Source of the DNA: Halobacteriovoraceae bacterium
GTDB taxonomy: Bacteria; Bdellovibrionota; Bacteriovoracia; Bacteriovoracales; Bacteriovoracaceae
DNA: 64,000 bases
Assembly: GCA_002712005.1 (NCBI GenBank)
Contig: PASP01000014.1
Span: 478,788 to 542,787 of the forward strand
Reading direction: 5' to 3'
The first letter of the stretch is position 1, and the number at the start of each line of letters is the position of its first letter. A model generated the notes under the pieces. The model searched no databases. It was not told the origin of the DNA and saw only the letters and a program-made list of their open reading frames with translations. This document shows positions 60,884-64,000 of the stretch, piece by piece. Both the position numbers and the translations under genes were made by a program.

Positions 60884-61294
60884 GTGAAAAATAGTTTTCT
60901 GTTAATTTTTATATTGTTTTTAACCTCTTGTTCATCAACGGTCTATAAAGACTCTGAAGTTGATAAGATTTCAATTGATATGGGAGTCTTGAATCAAAGA
61001 TTAGTAGGTTATCTCTATAGGAAAGAACTAAAAAAGGATTTGCGAAGCCTAGACAAAGATATTTATGTTAAGTCGGCTTTGAAAATTAAAGATCCTTCAG
61101 AGGTAGAGTATACAAACCTTTTGAAAAAAGATGGCGTTGTGATTCAAGCTAAGGGTATGAAAGCGGACTTTGTCGTTTGTGTTAAAGATCTTAAGCCTCT
61201 TCTTGTACTATGCGACAAGGCCAGTACTCCGTTTGTTGAGAAAGTAATTAAAAACAAAAATTTAAACTTAGGGGAATTAATTAAAGAGCTTTGA
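60884..61294 (+). CDS. Small lipoprotein of unknown function
   Basis: The 136-residue protein starts at a GTG with GGAG five bases upstream, directly after the stop of the broken phospholipase-like gene. The lipoprotein signal is MKNSFLLIFILFLTSC. The mature part is charged, alpha/beta, with a few cysteines (VVCVKDLKPLLVLCDKAS). No family recognised. It probably belongs to the same transcription unit as the phospholipase-like gene. Confidence 0.7.
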   Translation: MKNSFLLIFILFLTSCSSTVYKDSEVDKISIDMGVLNQRLVGYLYRKELKKDLRSLDKDIYVKSALKIKDPSEVEYTNLLKKDGVVIQAKGMKADFVVCVKDLKPLLVLCDKASTPFVEKVIKNKNLNLGELIKEL

Positions 61295-61429
61295 AGTACT
61301 CTCTTCTTTGTTAATACAAAATTGTATCTCCCATTGTTAAGCTAAGTTATTATAGGGGAATATCCTTAAAGTAAATTTGATTAAATTCCGATAAAAAAAC
61401 GGCTAAAGTTGGCAAAGAGGGTGGCATAG

Positions 61430-62275
61430 ATGCAAAAAACATCTGTAAATATAAAAAGAATGGATTGTCCTTCTGAAATAAAAATGATCGAAGGATTGAT
61501 GGAAAACTTAGACCCAAGCGCGAAGATGGTGTTTGATTTAGAGTCTAGGACTGTGCAGTTTTATCATAGTGTAGATAAAGACCAGATACTGGACTCTTTA
61601 AAGGCTATTTCTCTTCCCGGTGATTTAATAAGCTCTCAAGAGGTTTTAGATCATGATATTCCAGATATCGCTCCTAGTGTAGAAGCGAAAACGCTAAAAT
61701 ACTTACTCGGTATAAATTTTACGATGTTTGTTGTTGAGATCATTTTAGGGTTTTATGCTGAGTCTACTGGGCTTCTTGCTGATGGGCTAGATATGCTGGC
61801 TGATTCATTTGTGTATGGTTTAAGTCTTTATGCCGTTGGAAAGTCAATTGCAATGAAGCATAAGGCGGCATATTTTAGCGGAATTATGCAAATCTCTCTT
61901 GGCCTGCTTTGCTTGGTCGAGGTTGGTAGAAAATTCTATTTTGGAAGTGAGCCACTGTCTAATTATATGATCGTGGTTTCAGTAATTGCACTTATCGCTA
62001 ACCTCTGGTGTCTTATATTGATTCATAAGCATAAAGACGGAGAAGTTCACATGAAGGCCAGTTGGATATTTTCTGCTAATGATGTAATCGTTAATACCGG
62101 AGTGATTTTTTCGGGTGCTTTGGTATATTTTCTTAAGAGTAATGTTCCTGACCTTATTATTGGAGGAATTGTCTCTCTTGTTGTAATCAGAGGTGGCATT
62201 AGCATAATGAAGCTATCAAAAATCAAAAAAGCAGGGCCTATAAAAGAATCATGTTGTTCAAGTAATTGTGATTAA
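61430..62275 (+). CDS. CDF-type cation transporter with HMA-like N-terminus and Cys-rich tail
   Basis: The 281-residue protein has an N-terminal 80-residue domain that starts NIKRMDCPSEIKMI, like a heavy-metal-associated domain with a single Cys. Six membrane segments follow: FVVEIILGFY, ADGLDMLADSFVYGL, the later FSANDVIVNTG and IIGGIVSLVVI are the CDF core. The metal-site residues differ from typical zinc CDFs (ADGLDMLAD lacks the usual His; SANDVIVN replaces the HxxxD). The protein ends in CCSSNC, another metal ligand. It lies in a metal-response island and probably exports a soft metal from the cytoplasm. Confidence 0.83.
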   Translation: MQKTSVNIKRMDCPSEIKMIEGLMENLDPSAKMVFDLESRTVQFYHSVDKDQILDSLKAISLPGDLISSQEVLDHDIPDIAPSVEAKTLKYLLGINFTMFVVEIILGFYAESTGLLADGLDMLADSFVYGLSLYAVGKSIAMKHKAAYFSGIMQISLGLLCLVEVGRKFYFGSEPLSNYMIVVSVIALIANLWCLILIHKHKDGEVHMKASWIFSANDVIVNTGVIFSGALVYFLKSNVPDLIIGGIVSLVVIRGGISIMKLSKIKKAGPIKESCCSSNCD

Positions 62276-62290
62276 TTAGTCATTTTTTAT

Positions 62291-62334
62291 AAAACTTTCT
62301 AATGAAGGCAGTCCCTTTTGAACTTTCAAAAGTG
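62291..62334. repeat. Left copy of an imperfect 44-bp repeat flanking the merR module
   Basis: It matches 63897-63940 at about 35 of 44 positions, including the block CTTTCTAA and TTTTGAACTTTCAA. CTTTTGA and TCAAAAG form a 7-bp hairpin in this copy. Both copies follow the stop codon of a metal gene. Confidence 0.5.
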
Positions 62335-62459
62335 ACAAAATGAAGTATATATCAGTTTTAGCTTTCATAATTATGGGTGTTTGAGTTTTGCTTAAAAGAA
62401 GTAATTAAGAAGCAGCTTCAAATTATCTAACCTGCTGAAAATACACAGTAAAAAAACTA

Positions 62460-62491
62460 TTTACTCCGTAGTATACCACAGGGTTTATAAT
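62460..62491 (+). promoter_or_regulatory. MerR-type promoter and operator of the merR module
   Basis: TTTACT (62460-62465) and TATAAT (62486-62491) are separated by 20 bases, the overlong spacer typical of MerR-activated promoters. The spacer holds the imperfect dyad ACTCCGTAG-TATA-CCACAGGGT (62463-62484), with a CTCCGTA half like that of mer operators. The predicted transcription start falls on the merR ATG. Confidence 0.78.
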
Positions 62492-62497
62492 GAACTC

Positions 62498-62911
62498 ATG
62501 AAAGAAGAATATACTATTGGAAAGTTAGCAAAAGAGTCTGGAGTGACAGTTGAAACCATAAGGTTTTATGAACAAAAAGGTTTGATCAAGCAACCCTCTC
62601 CGAAGTCAGGATATCGTAAATATCCTTTTGACGACATTATTAAGATTAAGTTTATCAAAAGAACACAGGAACTTGGGTTTACTTTAAATGAGGCCAAAGA
62701 GCTTTTAGAACTTCGTGTAAAAAACAACGCTAAATGTGGTCAAGTTAAAGCTAAAGCTGAACAGAAACTTGATGAAGTCGAAAAAAAGATAAAAGACTTA
62801 AACAAGATGAAGCGTTCATTAAGAAAAATGGTTGATTCATGTTCAAACAACGAAAAATCAGTTTCTGAATGTCCAATTCTTGAATGCTTTGAAAAGGATA
62901 AAAAATGTTAA
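62498..62911 (+). CDS. merR: MerR-family regulator, mercury type
   Basis: The 137-residue protein has the MerR HTH (YTIGKLAKESGVTVETIRFYEQKGLI) and a dimerisation helix. Cys80, Cys115 and Cys125 match in spacing the Hg(II)-binding cysteines of Tn501 MerR (82, 117, 126). It has no ribosome-binding site, and its ATG coincides with the predicted transcription start, so its message may be leaderless. It reads in the same direction as the genes it should control and so is co-transcribed with them. Confidence 0.9.
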   Translation: MKEEYTIGKLAKESGVTVETIRFYEQKGLIKQPSPKSGYRKYPFDDIIKIKFIKRTQELGFTLNEAKELLELRVKNNAKCGQVKAKAEQKLDEVEKKIKDLNKMKRSLRKMVDSCSNNEKSVSECPILECFEKDKKC

Positions 62912-63603
62912 ATGTAGAATTTATTTTTGACAAAGATTGTCCTAATGTAAAATCAACTCGGGCAAACTTAATGAAAGCCTTCTCTAAAGCAAAGTTAAGT
63001 GCACAATGGAAGGAATGGGATAGAAACTCAGAAGAAGCTCCTGAACATGCCAAAATGCATGGCTCTCCTACAGTGTTAATAAATGGAAAAGATATAATGG
63101 GAGTTGAGCCAGAAACTGGAGCAAACTGCTGTAGAGTTTATGAGGGAGCAGGTGTTCCCTCTGTAGAGCTACTAGTTTCAAAATTGTTAGAAACAAAGAA
63201 TACTTCCTCTACTAATAGTAATAAGTTGTTTGGATTTCTTGGAACAGTTTCTATTGGGCCGGGGGTTGGAGCGGCATTTCTTGCTAAGGCATCATGCCCT
63301 TTTTGTTACCCAGCTATAGCAGGTTTTTTAACTAGTATTGGGTTGGGTTTTCTATTTAAGGGAACTTATTTCTATATATTAATGGCTGCTTTTCTAGGAG
63401 TAGCACTTTTTGGTTTAGGTTTTAAGGCGAAAGCAAGAAGAGGATTTGGGCCACTATATTTAGGAATATTTGGATCAATAGTAGCAATGGTGTTCCACTA
63501 TTTTAAAAATGATTATATTTTTTACTTTGGAATAGGTGTTTTAATAATTGCTTCGGTCTGGAACTTAATTCCAGTGAAGAAGCAATGTATTGCTTGTAAT
63601 TAA
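62905..63603 (+). CDS. Thioredoxin-like domain fused to a MerC/MerT-like transporter
   Basis: The 232-residue protein overlaps merR by seven bases. The first 95 residues are thioredoxin-like (IFDKDCPNVKSTR, HGSPTVLINGKDIMG, ANCCRVYEG). The rest has four membrane segments with KASCPFCYPAIAGF in the first, matching the Cys pair of MerC/MerT mercury carriers, and a C-terminal QCIACN. It would take Hg(II) or another soft metal across the membrane and pass it through cysteine exchange. The fusion replaces separate periplasmic MerP. Confidence 0.85.
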   Translation: MLNVEFIFDKDCPNVKSTRANLMKAFSKAKLSAQWKEWDRNSEEAPEHAKMHGSPTVLINGKDIMGVEPETGANCCRVYEGAGVPSVELLVSKLLETKNTSSTNSNKLFGFLGTVSIGPGVGAAFLAKASCPFCYPAIAGFLTSIGLGFLFKGTYFYILMAAFLGVALFGLGFKAKARRGFGPLYLGIFGSIVAMVFHYFKNDYIFYFGIGVLIIASVWNLIPVKKQCIACN

Positions 63604-63618
63604 ATATAGGAGGATTAT

Positions 63619-63873
63619 ATGGCAAACAAAGTCGAGATTTTTAGTGCAGGATGCCCTGCTTGTGAAAGCACGATTGAACTCGTGAATGAAGTCGCTTGTG
63701 ATAACTGTGAGATAAACATTCTTGATATGAATGATTCATCTGTTTCAAATCGCGCAAAAAAACTTGGAATAGCAAGAGTTCCCGCTGTTGTTGTTAATGG
63801 TAAACTAGCTGATTGCTGCCAAGTTAAAGGCCCAACTAAAGAAGGTCTTAAAGCTGCTGGAATTGGTAGCTAG
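63619..63873 (+). CDS. Small thioredoxin-like protein of the mer module
   Basis: The 84-residue protein starts after TAGGAGG. It has a thioredoxin-fold outline: VEIFSAGCPACEST with a CPAC redox or metal site, CDNCEINILDM, VPAVVVNGKLADCC, then a final helix. Such small CPxC proteins often accompany mer or ars genes as metal carriers or reductases. It ends the operon; a terminator follows. Confidence 0.85.
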   Translation: MANKVEIFSAGCPACESTIELVNEVACDNCEINILDMNDSSVSNRAKKLGIARVPAVVVNGKLADCCQVKGPTKEGLKAAGIGS

Positions 63874-63896
63874 TTCTTTTTTGTTAATTTTTCTGT

Positions 63897-63940
63897 AAAG
63901 CTTTCTAAAGACGGAAGCCCTTTTTGAACTTTCAAGAGGG
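63897..63940. repeat. Right copy of the imperfect repeat flanking the merR module
   Basis: It matches 62291-62334. This copy also forms the stem of the following terminator. The two copies bound a 1.6-kb segment with the merR module. Confidence 0.5.
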
Positions 63941-63951
63941 CTTCTTTTTTT
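63914..63951 (+). terminator. Terminator of the merR module
   Basis: GAAGCCCT (63914-63921) pairs with AGGGCTTC (63937-63944) and is followed by an uninterrupted T run. Confidence 0.85.
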
Positions 63952-64000
63952 ATGGCCTTGCTTGAAAAGTTCAATACAGTTGTTCCTGAAATTACTGTAA

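Noticed and set aside
63952..64000. ATG right after the last terminator, frame open to the window end
   Set aside because: It starts inside the T run of the terminator without a ribosome-binding site; only 16 codons are visible.
1..64000. CRISPR array, tRNA or rRNA genes, complete insertion sequence
   Set aside because: No regularly spaced repeats, cloverleaf-type genes other than tmRNA, or transposase frames with terminal repeats were seen.

Overview
The window looks like a chromosomal segment of a low-GC Gram-negative bacterium. Lipoproteins with lipoboxes, Pal, a TolC-type protein, an RND pump and a FadL-like barrel show an outer membrane. A type-2 isoleucyl-tRNA synthetase, a TRAP transporter with a TatT lipoprotein, many small secreted or lipoprotein genes of unknown function and the codon style are compatible with a Bdellovibrio-and-like organism (Bacteriovoracaceae/Halobacteriovorax type). 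That placement is inference; no rRNA is present to test it.

Region 1 to 12.5 kb holds the 3' end of a 2-oxoacid dehydrogenase E2 gene, two convergent paralogous secreted proteins, endonuclease I, rarA, rpsU, two unknown genes, ileS, a FecR-domain protein, maf and a secreted coiled-coil protein. Region 12.5 to 20.7 kb has a possible structured RNA, a TRAP operon (tatT, dctP, dctQ, dctM) followed by a proline/lysine-repeat secreted protein, and two tandem paralogous lipoproteins. Region 20.7 to 33.4 kb has an nrnA-like DHH phosphatase gene cut by one in-frame TAG, a Gld-like ABC transporter operon, nucleotide salvage genes (tdk, a UPRT-like gene, hpt), a GHMP kinase, an RNase H-like gene cut by an in-frame TGA, and a CaCA antiporter. 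Region 33.4 to 43.9 kb has the minus-strand operon tsaD-rsmA-fadL-like-smpB, a DUF3015/DUF4105/hydrolase cluster, and a minus-strand Pal operon ending in a metallophosphatase fused to a tetraheme cytochrome. Region 44 to 57 kb is rich in signalling: a PAS kinase, an outer-membrane factor plus RND pump with no adaptor gene, a kinase/regulator pair facing it, a second divergent kinase/regulator pair, a spondin-domain protein and a DUF3592-like membrane protein.

At 57.14 to 57.51 kb lies the tmRNA gene (ssrA), a common integration site. Beyond it the content changes to accessory DNA: phased short repeats, an XRE regulator, a tyrosine recombinase truncated before its catalytic domain, a candidate toxin paired with a Panacea (SocA/DUF4065) antitoxin, a broken zinc-dependent phospholipase C-like gene, a lipoprotein, a CDF-type metal transporter with an HMA-like N-terminus, and a mercury-type module (MerR, a thioredoxin-like/MerC-like fusion, a small thioredoxin-like protein) behind a recognisable MerR promoter. 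The right end of this island is not in the window.

The best leads are the Panacea toxin-antitoxin pair with an unfamiliar toxin, the compact merR module flanked by imperfect repeats, an rpsU leader with competing CCUCC/GGAGG elements, a perfect 13-bp inverted repeat that would bury the start codon of the gene at 4938-5753, and two conserved genes cut by single in-frame stop codons.
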